Assembly (NCBI GenBank): GCA_002633005.1
Contig: NMRA01000353.1
Span: 133,625 to 197,624, forward strand
DNA length: 64,000 nucleotides
From: Phoronis australis
Taxonomy: Eukaryota > Phoronida > Phoronidae
Direction of reading: 5' to 3'
Below, piece by piece: positions 12,535 through 26,221 of this stretch; within the stretch, counting starts at the first letter, position 1; each line of letters starts with the position of its first letter. A program made the position numbers and the translations under genes. The notes under the pieces were generated by a model. The model had not been told where the DNA came from and made no database searches. It saw only the letters and a program-made list of their open reading frames with translations.

Positions 12535-12692
12535 AATTAAAGAAGTTTGCATCTCTGTCTGGGCATCTGGTATCTAGTATCCGCTGCTGTATCTCCTAAA
12601 CCCCTCATAGGATCTTGATTAAATTTGCAAGACATGTTCCTATGAAGCTGACGATTGATGACGACAAATTTCGAACCTCTCCGACCACAGGT

Positions 12693-12706
12693 GTGCCCCC
12701 TAGTGG
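12693..12706 (-). promoter_or_regulatory. CTCF-like consensus match
   Basis: The - strand reads CCACTAGGGGGCAC, fitting the published vertebrate core CCASYAGRKGGCRS at all 14 positions. It belongs to the first module type of the repeat. Binding in this organism is inference. Confidence 0.4.
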
Positions 12707-12836
12707 TAATTTTATTTTTTACATTTACCTCTGTATCTTTAAAGGTCCTAACCAGATTTTCATAAAATTTGGCAGTTAGGCATCTATTAGTGAGGTGACG
12801 CTATCCTCCCGTTTTCAGATAAATTTGAGGTAATTT

Positions 12837-12850
12837 GCGCCACCTAGTGG
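12837..12850 (-). promoter_or_regulatory. CTCF-like consensus match
   Basis: The - strand reads CCACTAGGTGGCGC, a 14/14 fit to CCASYAGRKGGCRS, in the second module type. It lies 144 bp from the preceding match and in the same orientation. Confidence 0.4.
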
Positions 12851-14165
12851 CCATTTTTACTGTTTTCAAGTCTGTTTTTTGACGTTGGCTCCACTGTCAA
12901 CCAAACCACTCTAAGGATAATTGTGAAAATTGGCATATATGTTCAAACTGTGAAGAAGAGGGCCGACAATAATTTTCCGACGACTTCAAATACTGTACCA
13001 CCTCCTAGTGGCAGTTTTGTTTGTTTTTACGTCCTTGGCTGTATCTCCTAAATGCTCTAGAGGATCTTTATTAAATTTGAACGAATGTATTTATATGAAG
13101 TTGACAACAAACGACGACGACTTTCAGACTGATGGGACTACTGGTGTGGCCCTAGTGGTGACTTTATTTTTCTTAAGTTTAACTTTGTATCCTCAAAGGT
13201 CCTCTATGAATTTCTAAAAAAATTGGCAGATAGACATCTATTAGTGAGGTGGCACTATTCATTTGTTTTTGGATTGATTCAAGGGGTATTTTGCACTACC
13301 TAGTGGCCATCTATATTTTTCTCGAGTTTGTTTTTTGGGATCCGCCCCTCTGTCAACCGAACCACTCTAAGGATGATTGTGGAAATTCGCATATATGTTC
13401 CTACTGTGAAGAGGGCGGCTGTCGATGATTTTCCGACTACCTTGACTAGTGTGGCGCCTCCTAGTGGCGGTTTTGTTTTACTTACGCCCATGGCTGTATC
13501 TCCCAAACTCTCTGCACGCTCTTTATTAAATTTAGCAAGTGTATTTATATGAAGTTGACAACAGATGGCGACGACTGTCAGACGAATGCGACAAACGCTG
13601 TGCTCCCTTGTGGCAATTTAATGTTTTTCCGGTTTCCTCTTTTTTCTCCAATTCAAGTTCCTTGATGGATTGTTATGAAATTTCATAGTTTTCTATTGAA
13701 ACAATGACATGTTCCTGTTTTCGGATGGATTTGACGTTTTTTTTCATCTAGTGGCCATTTTTAATGCTTTGTAGTCTGTTTTTTAAGTCTGCCCCTCTAT
13801 CAACCAAATCACTCTAAGTATGATTGTGAAAATTGGCACCTATATTTTCAGTTTGAAGAGAATGGTTGACGATGATTTTCCGACGACTTAAACTACTGGG
13901 GCACCTCCTAGTGGTAGTTTGTTTTCTCCTGTAGCCCCCTAGTGGCAATTTCTTTTTTTTCCGTTTTTCTCTGTTTCTCTGAAGTTCCTCAATGGATTTT
14001 TATGATATTTGGTAAATAGCTTGTTATTAAAAAAGTGATGATGAGTTGCTGTTTTTGGATGGATTTAACATATTTTGCGCCATCTTGTGGCCATTTCTGC
14101 GATACAAATAAAACCCCTAGAAGCACACCGTTTGCGGTTCCTTCATGGGTGCATTTCACATTGCT

Positions 14166-14946
14166 TTTGTTTGTTATTTTGTTATAGCTGTACATAATGA
14201 ATTATTCTCAGTATCTCTTATAAGTAATATGATAGGAAGGTAAGTGTACAGTCTGTAGGATAAGATTTGAATCTGTGCGGCGCATTTACTATTCATTAAC
14301 GATATACACCGACATAGTATACGTTGAAAGCGAGCTTGTAAAGGTGATGCTGTTGATGGGAGGACATCAACGTGGAATTTAGTAAAAGACAATTTTTGTG
14401 TGGTGTGGTGTGGACCAATCTATGCCCACGTTGGGAGGGATAGCCTTCATTGCTAACTTGCTTGGCACCACTTATATGTCATGAATCAGATTAGGTCAAA
14501 GTCGTCTAGTATCTGTTGTGAACTAGTCTACCCTTTGTCCGATCTCATCTAAAACCAACTGTCCTTGAGCTATTAACAAAACGCATGTTATAAGTAAATT
14601 TCATGTCAGTGTACAAATATTGTGACTTAAAATGAGACTCATTCGACGAGGAAATGACGAATCATCAGTCAACAAAAGAACAGTTTTCAGTCAAATACCT
14701 TGAGAAGTTAAGTCATTGCACTAAATGGATGTCCAAAAACAGTAAGAAAAACTCTTGTTGTATAACATTATCAAATTGGTTGCTCCTGAAATGGGGCCAG
14801 CATCATGCATATGAAGAAACAAAACAGAACCACAAAGATAAAAAATTGACATGCCAATTTTCCCAAAAAAATTTGCTAATAAATATTTAAGGTGATCGCC
14901 AGCCAATGCATAGTGTATAAAAAGGCGAATGTTCTTTTTATTCCAG
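14166..14946. other. Region directly upstream of the first coding exon
   Basis: No recognisable upstream exon or core promoter. The first coding exon is preceded by an acceptor-like TTTTTATTCCAG, so the true transcription start and a 5' untranslated exon probably lie farther upstream, here or outside the window. The open frame at 14,654-14,890 has no recognised domain. Confidence 0.4.
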
Positions 14947-15026
14947 GCATTGCAATGGGCCGATCTGGCCCTCCTGACATGAAAGTTGGACTATGTTATG
15001 TAAATCCAGGAGAAGATGACCAAATG
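14947..15026 (+). CDS. ATP13A: ATP13A exon 1 (first coding, M1-M24)
   Basis: Acceptor-like ATTCCAG|GC opens the exon, the ATG is at 14,955, and the donor is ATG|GTAAGT. It encodes a short hydrophilic leader ending NPGEDDQM. Family members have a similar 20-odd residues, including an acidic GQEDEM-type segment, before the first hydrophobic helix, which supports this start. The 8 bases before the ATG are probably 5' untranslated. Confidence 0.8.
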
Positions 15027-18000
15027 GTAAGTGTCTGTTGGATGTGGAACCATTTTAAATCTTTGTCTATCATCATAAAGTAATTGTATGTTCCACAGGT
15101 ATGTAGCAGTTTTAATTTTTGATATTTGTTCTCTGACTAAAAGGAATAGCGGAGTTGCAACCGAATCGATTTAACGATTGCGCATGTCCGGAAATTAGGG
15201 TGCGCAAAGGCTACTGGGATTGTTGATGGTAAACGGGATGACCGACTGGTTTGCACGACGTGTAATTTGTGTGCATTAAACTACGCTGCTGTATGTAATT
15301 CTGCCGCTATTCGCCCTAATTAGCGCCCATGGCTCAACAAGTGCCCCAACGCGTTTTCAGACTTTGCTAAAGTAAGCGCCCAGCCCATGAACTACATGCG
15401 AAAAATGCCCTTACCTACAGTTCTAACGTCTCCAATTTATCAATTGAAAGATCCGACAGCCTGAATTTGTAACGGACCACGAGCCTCACCGTTATGTCCG
15501 TATACACTTCAAACTTACGCCGCGATTCAAAAAGAGCGCAGAAGTTTTGCTGCTCTTGCGAGGGATGTGCCCCACTACGCGGGTCTGGACTTTGAAAACA
15601 GACACAGCGTACTTGTCAAAGAGCGGGATTGCATTGTTTCTTTCCAGTACAGATCTTCTCCGGCCTCAAACTTCTTTGTGCATGTGAAAACCGTGAATCG
15701 AAGACTAATAAAAAAAACTCGACCAGTGTTAGCACGCGACCAAGAAGCGCGCGCTGCATAATGTACCGACTGTCATCGAAGATTAATCGGGTAACATAGC
15801 ATCGGCAAATAAATATTGGCACTAATTTCCGAAAGTTTCCAATACCGTAAAAAGCTTCTGCATTATTTTTAAGAGAAATTATTTAACTAATCATAATTGG
15901 TGTTTTTAAGGTCAAAATGACCCACTTCGCACCCTTACACCCCAAATCTTCCGGGAAATAGCTGTTACACTACGGTCACGCATCCACTCACCCGGCGACT
16001 CAATGAGTGACATGTCGGTCTTACCGAAAAAATTCTCGAACGTTTTTAGCAGATGAGGCCAGCAAGTGCTAAGCCGTAAATATTAAAACACGCTCTGCTT
16101 GACTGCTTGACTTATTTTTTTTTTGGATACAATGCACACCTAGATCATTACATTACTCTGGCAAATGAACTCTGACAAGCACACGCACGCTTACTCTCAC
16201 ACACACGCATACAAACTTCAAAACAAACGTCACGTGACAACAACATGTGTTCCCACAGAGATTTTTCTCGGGTTGCGTGCTACAATCTAGCGTAGATTTG
16301 GACTTAATCTGCAGTTAATCCAGACTTCACAAGAACTTAAAAATCTTAGAGACGCTATTTGGAAAACTTGAGGAGGATTTCAGGTAATTTGTTGAGTCAA
16401 AGCTGTATTCTTATTTAAGAATTCAAGCCCTATCGACGATTGCGAGACCAGCAGCTACGCATTTGTCGGCAAGATTTCGCCCTGGAACTTCAACAAAATT
16501 TTATGAAAAATGATCGTAATTTAACAACGAATTTTGATAGCAATGTACCACAATTTTGTAGAAAGTAAATAATAATAATCTGCACGCTTTATCTTAGCGC
16601 GTAATGCATATAGTGTGCATACGTTAAGTGAGTCGACCCAGAACAGGTGATTGTGCAGAGGCATTATCCTCAAAATTGCTCATGTTGGCTTGGTTCTGGT
16701 CAAGCGAAAACAAGTTTTTTTTTCACTACCAACCGCCGTGGAGTATTTGTTACTGTTTCTTTGAAGGGAGATATTGTTGGGCAGTTTCTAAGATACGTTT
16801 TCTTGCCGCCCTCAAAATGAGCGCTGCACACTTTATGCTACGAAGTCGGAAAGAATTCACGAAGTCGGCCTTTGCTACCAGCTCTACCGATGTCTCTGAC
16901 CCATGTTTAACGCAGTTCTTGATCCTTGGGAAACAGGTAGTAACTAAATTTTTTATTTCGCTAACTGGTATTATAGCATGCCAGGCACACAACACGTATA
17001 ACCTCCCTGTGGCCGGTTCGCCCCCACGCTTGCCGACGTACTTGTTTACCGGCTTAACCACAATGCAACATTCTGACCCATTTCCAATATGGCGGCGTTG
17101 CAACTCCGCTATTGGTGCTTAGTCCGAAGCACAGTTTGATAGCTAAATGATTACAAAACTGAATGGTGAAAAATCACTGTGGTCTAAGAAGCCCTCTCAT
17201 ATATATAATGGACATGGCATATCAAGGTACCTAAACTACACGGTTAACGGACTCATAAACACGGTCATGGACGCATGAACACGACCCACGGACATGCAAA
17301 CACCATCCACTGACTCACAAACACGGGAACGGACTCACAAAACATGATCCATTCACCCAAATACACGGGACATGGACTCACATTCACGAAGAAACACGGT
17401 TAACGGACCGCCAAACACGGTTTACGGACAAAATGTAGATGTCAGCTGACCCAGGAAGCCAACGAGTCCGTGACCCGTGTTTGGCGGTCCGTTAACCGTG
17501 TTTCCTCGTGAATATGAGTCTGTGTCCCGTGTATTTGGATGAATGGATCGTGTTTTGTGAGTCCGTTCCTGTGTTTGTGAGTCAGTGGATGGTGTTTGCA
17601 GGTCCGTGGGTCGTGTTCATGCATCCATGACCGTGTTTATGAGTCCGTTAACCGTGTAGTTTAGGTACCTTGCATATGCTTGTGCGATTTGAAAAAATGT
17701 ATTTTGCAATATCCTGTCCAGTATGCAGAAGTGACCTCCTGTAGCCAGAAGGAAGTGCAAATGTCAACCCATGGCACCAGGAATTTATGGAATTGTCCCT
17801 CAACCCTATCGACCCCTACACCCCACGACCCCTCCTCGTCCCACGACCCTCTCGACCCACATCTCCCACGACCTGCGGCAGTAGGTGTATCTGCGCTTTT
17901 TGCATATTTCATAATCATATATTGTCACTGAGTGATTTTCCCATAAGACTTACCTACACGTGAATCTGCTCTGGCTCAAGGCTGGCGGTTAATAACAAAG

Positions 18001-21000
18001 TGTGGTAGGAACGTGAAAATAGCGGATTGTGAACATGCTATCGTTGTCACGGAAATGATTCCACCAACGGCTACTAATGGCCCTGTTCTTCTAAACTTAG
18101 GGAGAGAGTACGTTAATGTGAGTGCATTCTGTTATAAACTAGTTTACAATATACTACATGTAACTTTGAGATGCTTTTTTGTAAACAGTTTGTTTTTTTC
18201 AAACTGTATTTACTGAAAAAATTACGTATTAGTGGCCTTCTCCCAAAAGTAGCTTGAATCTACCATACACTGAAGAGCAGATGAGACGATTACTCTCTGC
18301 CGGTAATGAGATGATTTATAACGTTGGTAGGTTTCTGGTTTGATTTGGTCGCGTTTTTTTCCCATTTTTGGCTCTTAAACTTGCGAATTGACTCTTGTAG
18401 TTGCAAAAAAGAACGGGAAAAGCCAGCCGAGCTCACAGCCAGACTCGTTGGTCCTGCAAGTCGGCGCTTGTTTTATGTTCAGGAGTCGAGCTTGTGTAGA
18501 CTGGGTGGAGGGGTCGTGGGCTGTGGTTCGAGGGGGTGGTGGGTCAAGGGGTCATGCGTTGAGGGGGTTGTGGGATGTCATGTGGGGTTCGAGGGGGTTT
18601 TAGAACAATCCGAATTTATGGTGGAGATGCCTTTGCACTTGCCTGAGTTAATCTTTTTATGCAAACAACAGTCACAGGGTTTTGAACTTTTCCACCTGAC
18701 CGCTGAATAGCACCCTTATCAAACATTATCTTCCGTGGCATCTGAGTAGCATTCAGTGCAATGATTAGAATGGTATATGCTTGGTTCAGCTGGAGGGAAT
18801 TGACCTATCGCCAGGACTTTGAGTGATGGCTCAACTGACCAATCAGAATGCAGCATTCTTGACAGACCTAAGCCGCCATTTTGTTGTAGCATGGAAATTT
18901 TCCGTTGGCTAAGATTGGGGAAACTGATACTATTCTTAAGATAAACTTCAATCTCAGCAACGTCTATTTCATCTTAGATGTGAAATAAAGAAAGGGAGAT
19001 GCCAAGGAAGAATAGATGTCCCAACAATTGATTTAATGCCCGCGTAAAGTTTTGAAGGCACAGGTTGAAGATGGTGTACTGTGATTATTGTTTTACTTGC
19101 CATGGGAAAATGTTGACTTTTGATCTGTTACCAATGTAGAAGTCTGATTGGAAACCTATTATGTGTATGGATAATGTAACACTCAGTAAACTTTCCGTTT
19201 TTATTATTTTATTTTTCCCATTCCTTGTGCAGGATCTTTGTGGAATTTCGCAAGTTTTGTTCCTAGTATGAACATGACAGGATGAGGATGATCATATTAC
19301 AAAATTGTTTGTTGCCTAGTGGCAGTTTTTTGTGTTTGCTTGTAAACCTACCAAGTTTGTCAGTAGATTTTTATAAAACTTGGCCAAGTATGTGTGTATC
19401 AAAGAGAGATGTCACCTGAGTTTGTGCTGTTGTGTATCTCATAGTTATTTATCAGCGGATTTCATAACATGGTTTAAAGTGGTAGTCTCTGTTGTGATTT
19501 CTTGGCCAAATTAGTTAGAATCACAACACCTTTTTCATTTTCGCTGTAGCATCGAAGTACTGCAAGTTACAGAGTAATGGGTGGACTCAGTACACAACAA
19601 TTTTTGTTATGTGTTCTTCCTGTACATTGGCATAATTGCTTACAAACCGTTAAGGCAGTGCTAAATTGTCACTGTAAAAGTCGGGACCTGTCTGCTGAAC
19701 ATTTCTGTGTGGTGTTGGTCTGAACACAGATGCGGTTTATGGTACATGATGCACACTTCGTAACTGTCGACCATAACAATGGATTTGTTCAATCAAGACA
19801 TATTACGAATGCATGTATGCTGCTGAACTGGGACGGCTTAAGTTAGGACCAACTTTTTGGAATGAGATTTTATGCATTGCAGTGGAATGATAATCAACAG
19901 GTTGCAGATCTCTATTGAGGTATTTTTAGAAGATGTGGTGATCAGATAGTACAGCACCTTCAAATCCTTCCACTGGAGCTGATTTACCAGCTGACATCAG
20001 TTTTCTTGCAGAATTCTTTAAGCAGTCTAGCTTTGAACATGTCTTAACTTCAATGTGAAATTTGTTGATAAATTGAAGCAGTTTGAAATACTTTTTCTAA
20101 CCTGTAACAAAATGCGTTTTCTGTAAAATTAACAGTGACACAAGCCATGTGATCTGCTTCAAAGAAAAAAATACATGGAAAAACTGAGCATGCGCATTTG
20201 ATGAATTGCACTTACTTGTATCCACATGCACATTTCATAATTTTATTCAAACATGTGCTTCATGCTCTAGGTTTAAGAATACTATTATATAGGTGTCACC
20301 TTCATACAATTACAGTTGCCAAATTGAGCAAAGATCCTTGCACAGGGGTTTAGCAGAAACAGCTACAGAAGAAACAAATTTACTGCTAGGAAATGCCACA
20401 GTATTTGAATCGTCTGAAAATCATTGTCAGCCTATCTTGTCTCAGTAGAAACATACATGTCAATTTTCATAATATTCCTTAGAGTGGTTTGGCCGATAGA
20501 GAGGCTGGCGCCAAAAACAACTCAGATCTTCTAGGTGGTGTGCGCTACATTGAATCGACCAGAAAACAAAAAGAGGTTATCACTTCTTTAATAGAAATTT
20601 ACTGCCAGATTTCATAAAAATATGTCAAAGAACTCTAAAGATACAGATGAAAATGGAAAAGAAATGAAATCGGTTCACACAAACGTTGGTGACAGCGGGT
20701 TTAGAGCCTGGCTGCAGTCCAAACCTCTAGACCATCAGACACTCATTCCACAATTGTAATTAAGGAAGGCTATATGGGACACGTTACACTCGCAAGTCAC
20801 TTTTCATAACATATGCATTAAAAAAGTATTATTTACTAAAATATTCAACTGTATGTTTCAAAGCTTAAATATTGAGGACTCTGATGTATGTATTCTCATT
20901 AGTATCAACAAACATATTGTACGTATACCTGGTTGCAATAAAAAGACTGATACTGTAAGACTTGTCAGGTGAGTCGGGCATGAGCCATGTCAGTTGAGTC

Positions 21001-24000
21001 AGGCATGAGCCATGTTAGTTGAGTCAGGCATGAGCCATGTCAGCTGAGTCAGGCATGAGCCATGTTAGTTGAGTCATCCGTCGCAAATGGCATTGCAACA
21101 AGTTCAGCTGTATTTAAGATTAAAATGGTCTCACTCAATTTCCTGTTACACAGTTTGAAACTTGTTACATTCGGCTTAACTAGGTGGAGTCTTAAGAATT
21201 TTTTAATAGAACAAGCAAACATTCAGAAGCTTACACAACTGTTCTGAGAACCATATGGAGTTGAGCAGTTGTTTCTGTGATTGAATTTTCAACTGGATTT
21301 ATATTTCCATTTGAATTTGCAGCTCCTCCGAAATGGCACTTTATGGCTCTAAAGGTATTATGATTCAAAACAAGTACACTTATTATTTAAAAATAGTATC
21401 AAAATGCTAATACTCGAATTACAGAAGTAAACCATAAAAATGGCTTTATCAATTTTTTATTATAAAGTTTTCAGTCTGAACTTGGAGAAAAAATAAGAAC
21501 AAACTGTTTCTCAAAACTCAAACATGAAAAATATTCATGAAAAATCCTGGGTACTTGTTATAAAATCTGTTGACAAAATCATTTTAAGGAACAATGTTTC
21601 TAGATGTGCATTTTAAATAGGTCGAGTGGGGATACTTATGACCATTACAAAAACTGAACAACGAATCAATAATTTAACTATGCTTATGTTCATTTTAAAG
21701 GGTTTTCTTTGAAATAATTACTTAAAATGGTGCTAAGACAGAATTTGCTTCTTTGGACTATTATTCCCACCTACATCATTAGATTTTATGCAAATTTGTA
21801 ATCCATATTATTATTAAATTATATACTATTTTTAAATTTCCACAATTTTGCTGTCTATCCCATTATTCCCCAGAATTTGTTGACTTGCACTATTATTTCC
21901 ATCTACATCATTATTAGGTGTTACACAAGTTTGTAGTCAAGGTCATTATTTCAATCTATACTACTGTCATACGCCCACATATTGCCGTCATCTCGGGACG
22001 TCTGCTGTCCGCAGGTGGATCTCTTAAATCCCTTGTAGGATCTTGATGAGATTGGGAGATATGTTCCTATGAAGCTTATGACGGATGATGACGAATTTTG
22101 GTTCTATCCAACTATCGGTGTCCCCCTAATGGCAATTGTATTTTTTACGTTTATCTCTACGGAGGTCTTTCATCGAATTTTCATAAAATTTGGCAGATAG
22201 GTATCTATTATTGAGATGACACTATCCTCCCATTTTTGGATGGATTCGTATTTTGCACTACCTAGTGGCTATTTTTTTGTTTTGGGGTCTGTTTCTTTGG
22301 CGTTTGTCGCCAGTTTGTCAACCAAACCACTCTTAGGATGATTGTGAAAATTGGGGCATACATGTCCCTACTGTGACGAGGACGATTGACAACGATTTTC
22401 CGATGACTTCAAATACTGTACCGCCTTCTAGTGGCAGTTTTATTTTTTCAAGACCATGGCTGTATCTCCTAAACCATCTGCAAGATCTTTGTTAAATTTA
22501 GCAAGTGTATTTATATGAAGTTGACAACAGAAAATGACGACTTTCAGACGGATCTGACAAACGCTGAGCCCTGTAGTGGCAATTTCATTTTTTTCGCTTT
22601 CCTCTGTTTCTCTGAAGTTCCTTGATTTATTTTTATGACATTTGGTAAATAGCTTTCTATTAAAGAAGCAATGACATGCTCCTGGTTTAGGATGGATTAG
22701 ACATATGTTGCGCCATCTAGTGGCCATTTTTACTGTTTTCTAATATGTTTGGCGTCTGCCTCTCTATCAACCAAACACTGAGGATGATTTTGAAAATTAG
22801 CATTTATGTTTCTACTGTGAAGAAGACACCTGATGAGGATTTTCTGACGACTTGGACTACTGTGGCTGCTCCTAGTGGCAGTTTTTTGCGTCTGGCTGTA
22901 TATTTCAATCCTCTGGAGGATATTAATGATACAAATAAACACCCCTACACCCACACCGTTTGCGATGCAGTCGTGGGCGCATTTCTACGTTCTGCATTGC
23001 TCTTGTTATTTTCTTCAAATTTGCCGTCTATACCATTATTCCATTGTATACTTTTAGTAATTTTTCTGTAAATTTCCATTCTATACTACCATTCTACTTT
23101 TCTAGTGGCAAAAATGTCGGGTCTATACTACCTGTCCCTTCTATTACTAGAAATTGGGAAAATTTCCAGTCTATACTTATACTGCTGTTTCCAAATATTC
23201 GAAACTCGACAGTGCTGGTGTTTCAAACTAAAAGATGGTACACTTACCTCTAAATTTATCACTGCAGCACTGATCTTAACTTAAATCATGGTAATTTAAA
23301 ATATTTCTTTTTCCTTACTGCATGTAAGTAGTTGTATCTCTCTTCAGGTAATTCAAGGGTATGTGTCAAGCGGATGGCGACAAGCCGTCACCTGGTTCTT
23401 CATTCTGATCACAGCAGGACTCCTTCGTCTGGTTTTTCATTGGTTGCCTCATTGGTTTGTACAATGTACACACAGGAAGTGTTCCATCTCCTCAGCCACA
23501 ACGATCATGCTCAGAGTAAGGAACAGTTTGGCTGACTCGCCTCATACTGCCTGTTCACTGCTACGTTTTAATACAAAATGACTCGTGTTAACCTGTGTTT
23601 ACTGTAGAAGGTGCTGTTTATGTACTGGTGTAATTACTGTTAGGTGTCCCTACTTGTTGCCAGTTTGTCTATTGTCATGGTGATACCATGCTACACACCA
23701 TGTCTTATTGAGATACAGTTTTATATTTCACAACAGCTGTAGTGAAAGGTGCTATTTTAAGCTGTTTCATGGAATGATGAACCTGATGATTTTATTGTCG
23801 CACATGTATTGTTTATTGAAAAGGCATTAGTTTTGTGAAGTTTTCGAATTGTTTGTTTTACTTTTTAGGATCAGTATGAGCAATGGTTTGTAGAACAAGT
23901 GGTGTCGGCTACAAAAGATGGTGTGAGGTAAACTGTTGTGTCCCTGACATATGTCGTAGAAAGTCGTAATGGCACCAAAACATGCTACTTTTATCATGTG

Positions 24001-26156
24001 TTGGCCCAAGACCATAAAATGTTAATTTAAAATTTCCCTGAACTGAAAGTTTCATAAATATTATCAATGAATGGATCTATGTGAGTGCAGTCTTGTGGCT
24101 TTGTGAATTTATATCATGGAAATTGATAAAATAAAGACACTTTATTTTGAAAACTTTGGTAAAAATTTTGCAGCTTAGGACCGTGGAAAATTAATTATTT
24201 TGCTCAAGAGCTTGTACCAAGAAGTAAGCAACACTGGCTGTCCCAAATTCAAGAATTATGACCAGTGACATAGGACCGTTCACCTCTGTTTTAAACGATA
24301 TGGAGGCACATGAAAAAATTGGGTAGTCGGCAATTTTCTTAGCTTTTATGAATTGTGAAATCTTCAGGTTCTGTTGGTCCAAAGTGCTATGTCCAACATT
24401 TGATGAACGCCCAAGTCGCTATCTTTAGAATCAAGAAAATTCAAATTTGGCTTGAATTTCGGTGTCCCAAATTTTAGAGACTGTCAAACTGGAGAATTTT
24501 TACTGTAAATTGAATGCATTTGTGTGGCTTTGTTTAAGTGATGCCTTTTCATTTTTTATACAGTGATGTGCAGGTTTTGGAACCAGTCAGGGCACAGAGC
24601 AGGACCAACTATGCTTTTTTGGACGCATCTTGTATATTTTTATGTTTTGGATAGACATTACTGATCTCAGCTGGGGCTTAAAATGATACACACCATATTG
24701 CACTATGATATTGAATTTAATACAAATTTCAATGTTTATTTTCATCTGTCAGTTAATCTGCACATTTCAGTGGATGTAGCTGACTTGGGCATTATAAAAT
24801 CAAGCAGTTTCTTGTTCTAAATTTAATTTTTAAGCCAACTGCCATTCCAAGGGATTTGCGTCTAAGTCAAATGAATTGTGTTGTTTGATTTGTAGGATGT
24901 GGTCCGTTGATCCATTTGGTTTGTTGCACTTGTGTAACAAGTCTGACTTAGACAATTATGATCAGGTGACCACTAAGTCTGTTTACTGTTTGTAGTCAAA
25001 TATTTAGTCCATACATTTTGGATGGTGAATCAGTTTTACATTCAGGAGTCATCATTTCTGCGGACCTTGAATTGTTTAATACTTTACATTCAGGTGTCAC
25101 TATTTAAGTTGACCTTGACCTGTTCAGTACTTTCCGTTCAGCAGTCGTCAATTCTGTTGACCTTGAACTGACATTGTAAAATACTCTGCATTCAGGAATC
25201 ATCATTTTTGTGGACCATGAGCTGTTCAATTTGTTTTTTATTTAGGGAGGTCCACTTTTATTTTGGAAGTATTTCCATAATATGGTTACTATTTAATATG
25301 TAAAGCTTCATTTCTTCGTTTCCTGGCTGGAAAATGAAAATTGACTTTGGCCTTTTGCTATCATAAAATCAATCCCATAACACTCCTGACTATGATATAA
25401 TTTCTGTTATCAACAACAACTTCAAAACCATCAGTCAACTTGAAGTCAATCAAGAAAGTGCTTCTGAGCTTATTGGTCTTGTCCTGGTCTAAAATTTCAA
25501 AAATGGACTTTTATCATAGAAGTTATATTTTTAGACTGATATTACCTTTTGACTTGAGTTTTTCTTTGGGAATGGACAGTTGAGGTATGCAGTTCCGGAG
25601 TTTTGTAATCCTGTCATCAATGACACCAACTGAGTAGAGTCTGCATAAACGTGAAATAAAATGACGCCAAAGTCTGTGGAGGATGTTAACTTTTGTTGTG
25701 CCACCTGTGGACCATCCGCAATGTATGGGTTACTTTAACGTTTTTGCATTAGGCCTCTGTCTGTAGCTTTGTTGATAACAGCATTAGTGTCTGATGAGCC
25801 ACCTACAATCAGTTGGTATTTCTCAAGTAGGTAGCATATTCTTCACGGCTGTTTTAGTGTTTGAAAAACTAACTTCACTGTGACCTCAAAGTGTTTGTGC
25901 ACAGACTCAGTGAAGACAGTTTTGAAATTGATGCTTTATGCTGCATGGCCAACTGCAATTGGTCATCTGGTGTGAGACACTAATGCCCTTTTGTTATGCG
26001 CCCATACACACACACACACACACACACTCACTCACTCACTCACTCACTCACTCACTCACTCACNGTCCATACACAACACAGTACTTGGTGGACCACTGGA
26101 AAATTTGCGGGATTACAGGTATCTCTGCGCCAGAGATGCTCACAGCGCCATACAGT

Positions 26157-26221
<65 letters not shown>

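Larger units (their letters stand above)
12535..14165 (+). repeat. CTAGTGGC higher-order tandem repeat, copy 1 (longest)
   Basis: Opens with TTTGCATCTCTGTCTGGGCA and closes with CACACCGTTTGCGGTTCC then GGGTGCATTTC. Between these, three module types recur in fixed order, ending CCCCTAGTGGTAA, GCGCCACCTAGTGGCC and CACCTCCTAGTGGCAG. Cores lie at about 12,701, 12,845, 13,006, 13,153, 13,301, 13,462, 13,609, 13,749 and 13,909: roughly 140-161 bp apart, with a three-module period of about 447-456 bp. No protein-coding frame persists through the units. Partial later copies (13,940 and 14,085) have shifted spacing. Confidence 0.8.

Noticed and set aside
24564-24633. Possible exon encoding [10 protein letters not shown] after exon 3
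   Set aside because: The acceptor is plausible, but no good donor keeps the frame; available GT sites are weak or give the wrong phase.
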